Positions 1-7,442 of a stretch of 50,658 nucleotides of DNA are shown here, in pieces (position 1 is the first letter of the stretch; the number at the start of each line of letters is the position of its first letter). The position numbers and the translations under genes are program-made. This DNA comes from an uncultured Neomegalonema sp. (GTDB taxonomy: Bacteria; Pseudomonadota; Alphaproteobacteria; Rhodobacterales; Rhodobacteraceae), in assembly GCA_937990185.1 (NCBI GenBank), contig CALKBI010000022.1:1-50658 (forward strand), given 5' to 3'. A model generated the notes under the pieces. It did not search any database. It was not told the origin of the DNA and saw only the letters and a program-made list of their open reading frames with translations.

Positions 1-830
1 ACCTCATTGCCGAAATCACCCTCGCTGAAGCCCTTGCTATCCGACGTTGCCAACGGACCGTTGCCCGCTTCTTCCTCTGCTGCCACCACGTCTTGGAATG
101 TACGCTCGCCAATTTCTTCGGTGGCGGCGGATTTCAGCGCTTCAGGGCTTGCATTCAAGGCGGTATTAAGCTGGATTGTACCATCCGTGGTCGCAACCGC
201 TATCAAAGAGTCACCTTCAGCGGTTTGAAGGTCGTCAACGCCCTCGACGTTCAGACGGTCATTACCCCCAGTCGCGGTCTGGACATCTTCGACGGTTTGC
301 GTGCTATCCGCGTTGACCCGATCAATCGCTTCGCCGTGTTGGCTGATAATCTCTCTGGATTCGTCGGAAAGCGCACTGGTGTCAATTCCGCGCGCTGCGA
401 ATGCTTGGTTCAGCGCATCTTCTCCACCCAAAGTCTGGCCGTCTTCCGCAATACGCGCGTCATTCAAAATTTGCTCGGTGGCAATACGTCCGGTTACTTC
501 ATCCCCAGAGACCCCGGGATTTTCTGCCGTAGAGATGCTCTCATTCGGGAGCTTGTTTTCGGCGTCGAGTTTATCCCCTGGACCATTCGCAGGCTTGGGT
601 ATCGAATTTGCGCCCTCAGAAGGAAGGTCTATCTTTCCAACGTCTACAGGGGCGTCAATTTTGTTTGGACCATCTGTTTCGGAAAGACCTGCATTGGAGG
701 ACGCCGAACGGCTGTTGGCGGGCTGTTGTTCAGAACTCTTTTTCTGCTCTTTATCGAGACCCTCCGGGAAGGGGTTATTAGAACTCGCACCTCCCGATAC
801 AGACGCGGTTGTTGACGATATACTGTCCAT
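1..830 (-). CDS. Acidic low-complexity protein, 5' part only (runs off left edge)
   Basis: An open frame on the minus strand begins at 830 and reaches base 1 without a stop, giving about 276 residues of an incomplete protein. It starts MDSISSTTASVSGGASSNN and is rich in Ser, Ala, Asp, Glu, Asn and Gly, with few aromatic residues and no signal peptide or membrane segment. Such composition is typical of long disordered linkers in secreted or structural proteins. A second in-frame ATG lies at 845, but a GGGGG stretch sits about eight bases before the 830 start, so 830 is preferred. The plus-strand frames over this stretch are shadows. No family is recognised, and the missing C-terminal part may hold the functional domain. 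Confidence 0.7.
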   Translation of the reverse strand, partial: MDSISSTTASVSGGASSNNPFPEGLDKEQKKSSEQQPANSRSASSNAGLSETDGPNKIDAPVDVGKIDLPSEGANSIPKPANGPGDKLDAENKLPNESISTAENPGVSGDEVTGRIATEQILNDARIAEDGQTLGGEDALNQAFAARGIDTSALSDESREIISQHGEAIDRVNADSTQTVEDVQTATGGNDRLNVEGVDDLQTAEGDSLIAVATTDGTIQLNTALNASPEALKSAATEEIGERTFQDVVAAEEEAGNGPLATSDSKGFSEGDFGNE

Positions 831-855
831 TGCTAATACCCCCATTAGAAATTGA

Positions 856-884
856 ATTATAAGTTGTGAACACGTAGTTGTGAC
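856..884 (-). promoter_or_regulatory. Possible promoter of the left-edge acidic protein
   Basis: Read on the minus strand there is a perfect TATAAT at 861-856, with GTCACA (four of six matches to TTGACA) 17 bases upstream at 884-879. The -35 overlaps a GTGAC-N5-GTCAC palindrome at 880-894 that could be an operator. The site lies just upstream of the start at 830. This is inferred from sequence alone. Confidence 0.4.
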
Positions 885-962
885 TATGTGTCACTTTAAA
901 ACACTGTCAAGTTTTTTTGACGAACTTATTGTCAGTTTTTATGTACAACTGGAATGGCAAGT

Positions 963-1393
963 GGCACTGTCAGATTAAACTAGCTTGTACTGGGAGCTGG
1001 TGAATTCTGGCCTCGAAACATGAGCAATTTCAACCCGTTTCGCTATTTTAATACATCGCCTGAGACTATTCGCCTGACAGTTATGATGTATGTCCGGTTT
1101 CCGCTTTCGCTCAGTTGAGTTGAAGATCTTCTTCACGAACGCGGGATCGACGTCTGTCATGAAACAGTTCGGCTTTGGTAGAAAAGATTCGGTCCCCATT
1201 TTGTGGCTGAGATCCGGCGATGTAGGTTGCGAGATCGGTCACATTCGAACTGGCAATGGCATCTGAACGAGATGTTTGTGAGGATCGATGGCGAGCGCCA
1301 ATATCTATGGCGGACAGTCGATCATGAAAGCGAGGTGCTGAAATGCTTCATTTCCAAACGTCGGGATCGCAAGAGCATTGTCAGAGTAAAATC
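963..1393 (+). mobile_element. IS6-family insertion sequence remnant, 3' end missing
   Basis: The remnant begins with the end-like sequence GGCACTGTCAGATTAAAC at 963 and carries a decayed transposase reading rightward. Its left end matches the outer end of the neighbouring remnant (GGCAGTGTCAGAGGAAAC, read leftward from 1734), which supports both as ends of related elements. The 3' part is replaced at about 1394 by the second remnant. No target-site duplication was found when the flanks were compared. Confidence 0.75.
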
Positions 1394-1403
1394 GGCAGGG
1401 TGA
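1020..1403 (+). pseudogene. IS6-family transposase, degraded
   Basis: The frame from ATG 1020 reads MSNFNPFRYFNTSPETIRLT and continues with VEDLLHERGID, HETVRLW, the WHLNEMFV stretch bearing the first catalytic Asp/Glu region, and the YLWRTVDHE motif of IS6 transposases. Two in-frame stops interrupt it (after PLSLS and after VRLW). It ends at 1403, roughly half the family's usual length of about 230 residues, so the last catalytic Glu is missing. It cannot encode an active enzyme. It lies head to head with the remnant at 1426-1677. Confidence 0.85.
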
Positions 1404-1734
1404 TTAAACCGCTTTGCATACCAGCCTAGGCAGCGATGAGCTCACGCCATTCTGCTAGCGCCTCTCGCGCTCTCGACTTGCGGATCTTGGCTGCAAAGTA
1501 AGGACCAAACCTGTTCCACCAAGCGCGAACAGTTTCATAGCTGATGTCGATACCGCGCTCATGGAGCAGGTCTTCAACGTTACGGAGCGAGAGAGGAAAC
1601 CGGACATACATCATCACCGCAAGGCGGATGATCTCGGGCGATGTTTTGAAGTAACGGAAAGGACTAGGATTGCTCATCGGAAAACGCTACGGATCAAGCA
1701 CCGGCAGCTCAAGCAGGTTTCCTCTGACACTGCC
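1394..1734 (-). mobile_element. Internally deleted IS6-family element
   Basis: This short unit is bounded by GGCAGGGTGATTAAACC at 1394 on the plus strand and GGCAGTGTCAGAGGAAACC read leftward from 1734, which look like diverged terminal inverted repeats. Between them is a transposase frame joining the family's N-terminus directly to what looks like its C-terminal tail. It therefore resembles a deletion derivative that kept both ends, able in principle to be moved in trans. It seems to have truncated the remnant on its left. The flanking octamers differ, so no target duplication survives. Confidence 0.6.
1426..1677 (-). pseudogene. IS6-family transposase with internal deletion
   Basis: The 83-residue frame starts MSNPSPFRYFKTSPEIIRLA and follows the IS6 N-terminal helix-turn-helix region (VEDLLHERGIDISYETVRAW, FGPYFAAKIRK) for about 66 residues. 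It then ends SRAREALAEWRELIAA, a basic Ala/Trp-rich tail of the kind that closes intact IS6 transposases. The central catalytic DDE domain is absent, so the product has at most DNA-binding activity. The start codon and frame are intact, unlike the copy at 1020-1403. Confidence 0.8.
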
Positions 1735-1797
1735 TGCGGAAGAGCAAGTCGTGACCTTCCGTCCGGTGGATTTATCCTCATCGATAAGGAGCAAGAA

Positions 1798-3024
1798 ATG
1801 TCTGACGAACTCGTCGAGGTTCACGGTGTCAGGATACCAAAACGTATCGCTACTGATGCGATGCATACCAATGTTTTGAAATTTCAGTTCAGGCGATATT
1901 TCAAAGGTCCGAACGGATCGGTTTCCTCTCGGGGGTCAAGCAACCCGATCCCTGATGATGACATAAACATCCGAAACAATTACATCGATAAGGGCCATCA
2001 CGAGATCGATGAGCAAGAATATTTTCAGACGCTAAATCGAGAAATAATCGATCAAGAAGACATGCTTCGAGCACAGCGAGCGGCGGCTATCGAACATTTC
2101 GGCTTGAGTCCACTTCTAGACAAATCGAGGCTTGATCCTGAGAGGCCCAATTTGAGCGACGCCATGCTGGATTCAGCAACACAAATCTTGCTCGCTCGCG
2201 AAAGCCTTGCCTCTCTTCGAGATCTTATGACGGAATACGAACTTAGCACTCCTGCTAGCGTAGTAATTACCATTGACGAAACGGATGGTGAAACCGCTGG
2301 CACGGTGAGCATCGATGAAGCTCCTCGTCTAATACGCGGAAAAATCGGTCAAGTAGTCAACCACGCTCGGAACGCACTTGACTACATTGCTTGGGGACTA
2401 ATCAGCAGATCCGTAAGAAATAAGAACCGCAGCGAAGAACCAAAGGGAACAAAGCGGATTTGTTTCCCGATTTGCCTTGATGATCCTACTACTGACGAAA
2501 CGATCACACACCTTCGCGGTGCCATCGCACAAGATCGCGGCTGGATGTCCGACACCGCACAAGCGACCTTACTTTCCGATCAACCATATATGATCGATGA
2601 TCCCGCCACCCACCCGCTCGCAAGGCTGAACACGATCAGTAACGAGAGCAAACATCGGAAACTCACGCTGACAAAGAAGGCGCTAAATGCTTGGGTAGCA
2701 TCGATTAACGGCATTCCTCAAATTTCAATTAGCACGATACGAATCGAGAATGAGGACGCGTTCGATCTGAGAGGATTATCCAGCGATCTACCGATACCGC
2801 CGGATGCGCAAATTTTTTTTAGAGGGAACATTGATCTACAAATGGAAGGAATTTTTCACGAGGTAAAGCGCCTGTTTAGTTCTTCGTCTGACGGTGAAAT
2901 TGAAGCTTTTCCAAATGAGTCTTCGATGGAAGTGTGCCTTCACGAGATCATTCGTTGGGTCGAACAAACCTGGATAAAATTCGAGGAGCGACCAGAATTA
3001 TTTAGCGAAGCGGATTCCCGCTGA
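1798..3024 (+). CDS. Hypothetical protein (408 aa) in accessory region
   Basis: The start is set at ATG 1798 because AAGGAG lies at 1786-1791. The longer frame upstream runs through the IS6 remnant and is spurious. The product is soluble, with no signal peptide or membrane segment. Its middle part contains VNHARNALDYIAWGLISRS, then ICFPICLDD, and later LARLNTISNESKHRKLTL. A helix around an N-H-x-R-x-x-L-D-Y motif followed by an FPI segment and a (D/S)KHR segment recurs in uncharacterised bacterial proteins of accessory regions, but no function is known to me. It lies between IS remnants and a tRNA gene, which suggests horizontal acquisition. It has no operon partners. Confidence 0.7.
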   Translation: MSDELVEVHGVRIPKRIATDAMHTNVLKFQFRRYFKGPNGSVSSRGSSNPIPDDDINIRNNYIDKGHHEIDEQEYFQTLNREIIDQEDMLRAQRAAAIEHFGLSPLLDKSRLDPERPNLSDAMLDSATQILLARESLASLRDLMTEYELSTPASVVITIDETDGETAGTVSIDEAPRLIRGKIGQVVNHARNALDYIAWGLISRSVRNKNRSEEPKGTKRICFPICLDDPTTDETITHLRGAIAQDRGWMSDTAQATLLSDQPYMIDDPATHPLARLNTISNESKHRKLTLTKKALNAWVASINGIPQISISTIRIENEDAFDLRGLSSDLPIPPDAQIFFRGNIDLQMEGIFHEVKRLFSSSSDGEIEAFPNESSMEVCLHEIIRWVEQTWIKFEERPELFSEADSR

Positions 3025-3267
3025 ACTCAGGCCCAATAAATTGGTTGTGGAACCCCGTCCGCAACGCCAACGGGTGAGCGCGACGAACATCTGTCTGGCG
3101 CGGGCGATGTCGGTGATCTCGTCAGGTTCTGGGACGGGCATAAACAGCGCTGTAGCACGGCATCACAAGTCGCTGTCAACGGCATTCAGCGAGGGGGACT
3201 ATCGGGGGGACTGAAAACCACTCGATACCGCTAACATTTTGTATTTTCGTCTATTTATTGGATGTGA
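3025..3267. other. Gene-poor junction next to tRNA-Tyr
   Basis: No convincing gene was found. A 47-codon minus-strand frame at 2998-3141 (MPVPEPDEITDIARARQMF...) has a protein-like beginning but overlaps the end of the preceding gene and may be a remnant. The stretch contains repeated GGGGGA blocks around 3191-3212 and turns AT-rich before the tRNA. It is probably the scar of past integrations at the tRNA 3' end. Confidence 0.4.
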
Positions 3268-3353
3268 TGGTGGAGGGGGCTGGATTCGAACCAGCGTAAG
3301 GTTACCCTGACGGAGTTACAGTCCGTTGCATTTGACCACTCTGCCACCCCTCC
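3268..3353 (-). tRNA. tRNA-Tyr (anticodon GTA)
   Basis: On the minus strand the sequence starts GGAGGGGTGGCAGAGTGG, has the anticodon context ACTGTAACTCC, a long variable arm as expected of class II tRNAs, a T arm containing GGTTCGAATCC, and a matching acceptor strand CCCCTCC followed by discriminator A and an encoded CCA at 3270-3268. The GTA anticodon and variable arm identify tRNA-Tyr. Its 3' end faces the accessory segment at 1-3267. Confidence 0.97.
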
Positions 3354-3495
3354 ACGGGATTCCGCTATGCGGTACGTCTTGCAGAGTGGAGGCGGTTTAG
3401 GGGATGGCCTCCTATGCGTCAAGACGAAAGCCCATGTATTTTGTCGTTTTCTTACCCCGCTTGCCTGTCACCCGAGACGCGCTTATGAGGGCGCG

Positions 3496-4260
3496 ATGAA
3501 AAAACCCAATCGACCACGCGAAACTTGGCAAAACCGCTTTGAAAGCGGGCGGTACTGGATGTTTGGTATCCATGCTGTCCGGGCCGCCTTGCTCAACCCA
3601 AATCGTAAAAAACACCGTTTGGTTGTCACGCTAAACGCCCAGAACCAGCTCGCGGAAGCAATAGAGACGGCGAAGATCACACCCGAGACATGCGATGCGC
3701 GGAAATTCTCGGCTCCGATTGACCCGAATTCAGTGCATCAGGGCGTAGCGCTTGAGACAGACGGGTTGGAATGGGGCGCGCCAATAGATGTCTGCAAGGC
3801 AGAAGAGGGCGCTGTGACGCTGGTGCTTGATCGGGTCAGCGACCCTCATAATGTCGGTGCTATTTTGCGAACCGCTGAAGTTTTCGGCGCGAAGGCCGTG
3901 ATCGCCCCTTTCCGGCATTCAGCCCCTGAGACTGGCGCTCTAGCGAAGGCGGCAAGTGGCGCGTTGGAACGTCAACCTTATTTGCGGGTGCGCAATATCT
4001 CTAACGAGATGGTGGCACTGCAAGAGCTTGGTTATGTGATGATCGGCTTGGATGGGCAGGCTCCGTTATCGTTGGGCGATGCGATGCAGGCGGCACGGGG
4101 GTCGCCTATTGGCATCGTTCTGGGCGCGGAAGGAGCGGGATTGCGCGAGAAAACACAGGAAACTTGCGATGCTTTGGCGTCGATACCCTCGCAAACAAGC
4201 TTTGCATCGCTGAATGTATCGAATGCTGCTGCGGTAGCATTATATGCCAGCCGAGCATGA
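3496..4260 (+). CDS. rlmB: 23S rRNA (guanosine-2'-O-)-methyltransferase RlmB-like (SpoU/TrmH family)
   Basis: The 254-residue protein belongs to the SPOUT superfamily of SAM-dependent ribose methyltransferases. RlmB methylates the 2'-O of G2251 in the peptidyl-transferase P-loop of 23S rRNA. The N-terminal part has the substrate-binding domain start YWMFGIHAVRAALLNP. The three SpoU motifs follow: DRVSDPHNVGAILRTAEVFG with the catalytic Asn and Arg, IGIVLGAEGAGLRE, and a SLNVSNAAAVALY knot-forming C-terminus. Motif three reads IPSQTSFASLNVS, slightly unlike the common IPM-G. The start at 3496 is chosen over the longer frame because GAGG precedes it and the family begins near here. It is divergent from, and next to, tRNA-Tyr. 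Confidence 0.9.
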   Translation: MKKPNRPRETWQNRFESGRYWMFGIHAVRAALLNPNRKKHRLVVTLNAQNQLAEAIETAKITPETCDARKFSAPIDPNSVHQGVALETDGLEWGAPIDVCKAEEGAVTLVLDRVSDPHNVGAILRTAEVFGAKAVIAPFRHSAPETGALAKAASGALERQPYLRVRNISNEMVALQELGYVMIGLDGQAPLSLGDAMQAARGSPIGIVLGAEGAGLREKTQETCDALASIPSQTSFASLNVSNAAAVALYASRA

Positions 4261-4360
4261 GTGATCACGGTGAATGACACGGCTTTGAATGTGTTTGAGG
4301 TGTGCTCTCGTTAATTGGCACTACCTATTTGACTGATCCAGACGAAAAAAGGAAAGCGCA

Positions 4361-4567
4361 ATGTTCCGCAACCTCGTGATTGCTCTTCTTATCGGTATCA
4401 TTGCTGCGCCTGCCTATGCCAAAGGTGGCGGTTCGGATCGTCAGCATGACAGAGAAAAAGTGAAAATTGAGCGCCAAAAATCTCGCGGTCAAAACACCAC
4501 AAATTCACCATCGCTTTTTGACCTATTCTTCGGCAGTAAGAAGCAATCAAAGCAAAAAACGAAATAA
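4361..4567 (+). CDS. Small secreted basic protein
   Basis: A 68-residue frame with a clear signal peptide: MFRNLVIALLIGIIAAPAYA, with likely cleavage after AYA. The mature part is about 48 residues, strongly basic and Gly/Ser/Gln-rich (KGGGSDRQ, KVKIERQKSRG), ending in the lysine cluster KKQSKQKTK. AAAGGAAAG precedes the start. No family is recognised. It could be a small periplasmic or surface cationic protein. It stands alone between rlmB and the DUF1476 gene. Confidence 0.6.
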   Translation: MFRNLVIALLIGIIAAPAYAKGGGSDRQHDREKVKIERQKSRGQNTTNSPSLFDLFFGSKKQSKQKTK

Positions 4568-4703
4568 GTGCGGTACGGCAAATGCACGGCAGTCCTGAAC
4601 TGTTAGCACATAAACATCTCTTCGACACATATCGGCCTTCCCCTCGTGTCCGTCACACCTTATATGCCGTCTGAAACCATTTCAGCCGTGAGGACCGACG
4701 ACT

Positions 4704-5030
4704 ATGGACAGCTTGAACGATCGCAAAAAAGCTTTTGAGAAGAAATTTGCTCACGACGCAGAGATGACCTTCAAAGCCGAAGCGCGCCGCAACAGAATGC
4801 TCGCGCAATGGATTGGCGAAAAATGGGGCCTTTCTGGCGATGAAGCGGAAAAATACGGCGTCACACTCATCGGTGCCGATCTGAAAGAAGCGGGCGATGA
4901 TGACGTTATTCAAAAAGTCCTCTCCGATGCAAAAGAGCGTAATGCGTCGATTGACGAAGCGGAACTTCGCGCCAAGTCAGATGAATTGCTTACGGTTGCC
5001 AAGGCCGAGCTGATGGAAGGCGAAGAATAA
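4704..5030 (+). CDS. DUF1476 protein, ATP synthase zeta-subunit homologue
   Basis: The 108-residue acidic protein matches the DUF1476 family throughout: LNDRKKAFEKKFAHDAEM near the N-terminus, RRNRMLAQWIGEKWGLSG in the middle, and a helical C-terminus. In Paracoccus denitrificans this family is the zeta subunit, which inhibits ATP hydrolysis by F1 through its N-terminal inhibitory segment, much as mitochondrial IF1 does. The length and charged helical pattern agree. It lies away from any ATP synthase operon in this window. Its TAA stop overlaps the proposed start of the next ORF, which suggests translational coupling with the DUF2256 and photolyase genes. Confidence 0.9.
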   Translation: MDSLNDRKKAFEKKFAHDAEMTFKAEARRNRMLAQWIGEKWGLSGDEAEKYGVTLIGADLKEAGDDDVIQKVLSDAKERNASIDEAELRAKSDELLTVAKAELMEGEE

Positions 5031-5209
5031 TCGCAAAAAACGTTCGTAAGAACGATCTTCCTTCTAAAGATTGTGCGGTTTGTGGCCGCCCGTTTTCTTG
5101 GCGTAAGAAATGGGCGGCTGTATGGGACGACGTAAAATATTGCTCCGAAAAATGTCGTCGTTCGCGGGGGCAACAGCGTGAGCAAGGCAATCTCAATCAA
5201 GATACCTGA
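5030..5209 (+). CDS. DUF2256 zinc-ribbon-like small protein, apparent AUC start
   Basis: The frame encodes a 59-residue DUF2256-type protein: DLPSKDCAVCGRPFSWRKKW, then VKYCSEKCRRSR, giving a CxxC...CxxxC cluster that probably binds zinc. The frame has no ATG, GTG or TTG upstream before a stop. The best initiation point is ATC at 5030, preceded by GGAAGGCGAAGAA and giving N-terminus MAKNVRKNDLPSK, a good match to the family. That codon shares its A with the TAA of the upstream gene, and the 3' end overlaps the photolyase start by 32 bases. DUF2256 genes often accompany photolyase/cryptochrome genes. A neighbouring ATA at 5027 is an alternative start, and a sequencing error is also possible. 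Confidence 0.75.
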   Translation: MAKNVRKNDLPSKDCAVCGRPFSWRKKWAAVWDDVKYCSEKCRRSRGQQREQGNLNQDT

Positions 5210-6767
5210 CCCCTTGCGTCATCTGATTGTCGTTTGCGGTGATCAACTAGACATCAAGAGCGCGGTCTTCGAGGGCTTTGACCCTGCACAAGACGCCATT
5301 CTCATGACGGAAGCGCATGAAGAAGCGACATATGTTTGGCAGCATAAAAGACGGTTGGTGTTCTTCTTTGCTGCCATGCGCGGGTTTCGTGATGCTCTGA
5401 TTGAGCGCGGATTTTCAGTTCTCTATAATCAAATTGATGCTCCAGAAGTGCCTGCATCACTGGCCGATGGATTGGTCAAAGCTGTTGAAAAGCACGCACC
5501 GAAAGAAATCATACTGGCTCGGCCCGGCGATTATCGGGTTCTCACTGCGCTTGAGGACGCCGCGCGCCAAGCCAACACACCGATGCGATTGATTGAAGAG
5601 ACACATTTTCTGATCGCTCTTGCAGATTTCAATTCCTTCCGCGAGGGCCGCAAACGCTTCATTATGGAAGACTTTTACCGCTTTGTGCGCCGGGAAACCG
5701 GCTACTTGATGAAGGACGGTAAGCCTTTGGGGGGCGAATGGAATTACGACAAAGAAAATCGCGCGACATTTAAAAAGGACGGTCCGGGATTATTGCCACG
5801 CCGCGAGGCTTTCCCGCCCTCTGATCGAACCCAAACTGTGATTGATTTAGTTGCCGCGCGGTTCCCCGATGCCCCCGGTTCGCTCGACAACTTTGATGAG
5901 CCTTTAACCCGCGAAGATGCATTAAGGGCGTTAGATGATTTCATCCGAAACCGCCTTCCAGAGTTTGGCACATATCAGGATGCTATGTGGGAGGGCGATT
6001 CGACCCTCTACCATTCCCGCTTATCCGCTGTGATGAACGTAAAACTGCTCAATCCACGTGAAGTCTGCGATGCAGCGATAGCGGCTTACGAAAAGGGTCA
6101 CGCCCCACTCAATGCCGTCGAAGGTTTTGTGCGCCAGATTATCGGGTGGCGAGAGTTCACACGGGGTATTTATTGGGCCGAAATGCCTGAATACGCTCAG
6201 ATGAATGCTTTAGACGCTAAGAACGATGTGCCGGATTTTTTCTGGACAGGCGATACCGATATGGCGTGTCTTCGGGATGCCATAGGTAAATTGCTGAAAA
6301 CCGGATACGCGCATCACATAGAACGTCTGATGCTAATGGGACTCTACCTGCAATTGTACGGCGCTGATCCTTATAAAACTCATGAATGGCACATGTCGCT
6401 GTATCTTGACGCGATTGATTGGGTCTCTCTGCCAAATATGCTGGGCATGAGCCAACACGCGGATGACGGAATAGTTGGTACAAAGCCTTATTGCGCGTCA
6501 GGTGCGTATATTAGTCGCATGGGTCATTACTGTAGCGATTGTCGGTACAATCCTAAACTATCTGTAGGTGAGGAAGCCTGTCCTTTTTCAGTGCTTTATT
6601 GGGATTTTTTAGCGCGTCACGAAAAGAAATTTTCACAAAATAGGCGCATGGCGTTTCAGATGAAAAATTTACAACGCAAAGACAAAAGCGACATCAATGA
6701 AATTCGTAACCATGCGAAAACATTGATTAAAATGCAGGGTTCCGTCTCTGACCTCAATAATAGTTAA
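5178..6767 (+). CDS. phrB: Iron-sulfur (6-4) photolyase / bacterial cryptochrome (PhrB type)
   Basis: This 529-residue protein belongs to the FeS-BCP/CryPro branch of the photolyase-cryptochrome superfamily. These enzymes use FAD and a ribolumazine-type antenna to repair (6-4) photoproducts by light. The N-terminal Rossmann domain starts LIVVCGDQLD and continues ILMTEAHEEATYV. The C-terminal helical FAD domain includes FVRQIIGWREFTRGIYW and HHIERLMLMG. Four cysteines at 364, 452, 455 and 468 have spacings of 88, 3 and 13, identical to those of the [4Fe-4S] ligands C350, C438, C441 and C454 of Agrobacterium PhrB. Translation starts at GTG 5178 inside the DUF2256 ORF, so the two are probably coupled. 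Confidence 0.93.
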   Translation: MSKAISIKIPDPLRHLIVVCGDQLDIKSAVFEGFDPAQDAILMTEAHEEATYVWQHKRRLVFFFAAMRGFRDALIERGFSVLYNQIDAPEVPASLADGLVKAVEKHAPKEIILARPGDYRVLTALEDAARQANTPMRLIEETHFLIALADFNSFREGRKRFIMEDFYRFVRRETGYLMKDGKPLGGEWNYDKENRATFKKDGPGLLPRREAFPPSDRTQTVIDLVAARFPDAPGSLDNFDEPLTREDALRALDDFIRNRLPEFGTYQDAMWEGDSTLYHSRLSAVMNVKLLNPREVCDAAIAAYEKGHAPLNAVEGFVRQIIGWREFTRGIYWAEMPEYAQMNALDAKNDVPDFFWTGDTDMACLRDAIGKLLKTGYAHHIERLMLMGLYLQLYGADPYKTHEWHMSLYLDAIDWVSLPNMLGMSQHADDGIVGTKPYCASGAYISRMGHYCSDCRYNPKLSVGEEACPFSVLYWDFLARHEKKFSQNRRMAFQMKNLQRKDKSDINEIRNHAKTLIKMQGSVSDLNNS

Positions 6768-6920
6768 TTCAATCCAAGCAAAAACATGATTTAGCAAACT
6801 CCTGTAATTGCCTAATAATCGCCATTTGTGATGTGACACTGTCGTCAGTATGCTGTATTCGGCCCGTGTTTTGTATCGACATCGCAACAATTATAAAGCG
6901 GTGCGTTAGGGAGAGAACCA

Positions 6921-7340
6921 ATGACGACGATTGATCTCGAAGATGATTATATTCCGAGTGATTCAGAGCAATTCATGAATGATCGGCAACGTGCGTTTTT
7001 CACCACTAAGTTGATGGACTGGAAAAAGGATCTGCTTCGCGAAACACAAGGAACCGTTGAAGCGCTCCAAAATGAAACCCGTGCTGTGCCTGACATCGCT
7101 GATCGTGCATCGGAAGAAGCGGACCGGGCGCTTGAACTGCGCACACGCGACCGCCAGCGCAAGCTGATTGCTAAGATCGATTCCGCTCTTCGCCGCATTG
7201 AGACAGGTGATTACGGGTATTGCGATGTGACCGGCGACCCGATCAGCCTCAAGCGCTTGATTGCACGCCCAACGGCAACGATGTCGTTAGAAGCGCAAGA
7301 GAAGCATGAGCGCCGCGAGCGCGTTTACCGCGACGACTAA
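6921..7340 (+). CDS. dksA: DksA-type RNA polymerase-binding transcription factor
   Basis: The 139-residue protein has the DksA architecture: a long coiled coil (residues about 15-105) with the acidic tip region PDIADRASEEADRALELRTR, then the C-terminal globular segment GDYGYCDVTGDPISLKRL and ARPTATMSLEAQEKHERR. DksA enters the secondary channel of RNA polymerase and works with ppGpp to reset transcription in starvation. Only one of the four zinc-finger cysteines remains (YGYC), as in other alphaproteobacterial DksA proteins that fold without zinc. A GGGAGAG Shine-Dalgarno lies just upstream, and an intrinsic terminator follows directly. Confidence 0.93.
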   Translation: MTTIDLEDDYIPSDSEQFMNDRQRAFFTTKLMDWKKDLLRETQGTVEALQNETRAVPDIADRASEEADRALELRTRDRQRKLIAKIDSALRRIETGDYGYCDVTGDPISLKRLIARPTATMSLEAQEKHERRERVYRDD

Positions 7341-7352
7341 TTTGCATCATCA

Positions 7353-7378
7353 GGGCGTGCCAATGGCATGCCCTTTTT
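7353..7378 (+). terminator. Intrinsic terminator after dksA
   Basis: GGGCGTGCC pairs with GGCATGCCC (one G-T pair) around an AAT loop and is followed by five T residues. It lies 12 bases past the dksA stop. The ATG at 7368, the far end of the next open frame, sits inside this hairpin. Confidence 0.9.
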
Positions 7379-7442
7379 AATTCCGCTTGCACGTAAGACA
7401 GACTCGGACGTTTATTCGCCTCAGCGAAAAGAAAACAGGGTC

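Noticed and set aside
93..855. Long plus-strand frames over the left edge
   Set aside because: They are shadows of the minus-strand acidic protein; their Arg/Cys/Phe-rich composition is typical of antisense frames.
963..1734. A composite transposon bounded by the two IS6 remnants
   Set aside because: The two remnants abut with no cargo between them, and no target duplication was found.
1561..1797. Upstream extension of the 408-residue ORF
   Set aside because: It runs antisense through the IS6 remnant, and a good ribosome binding site supports the start at 1798.
2998..3141. 47-codon minus-strand frame
   Set aside because: Short, no ribosome binding site seen, overlaps the end of another gene; only noted as a possible remnant.
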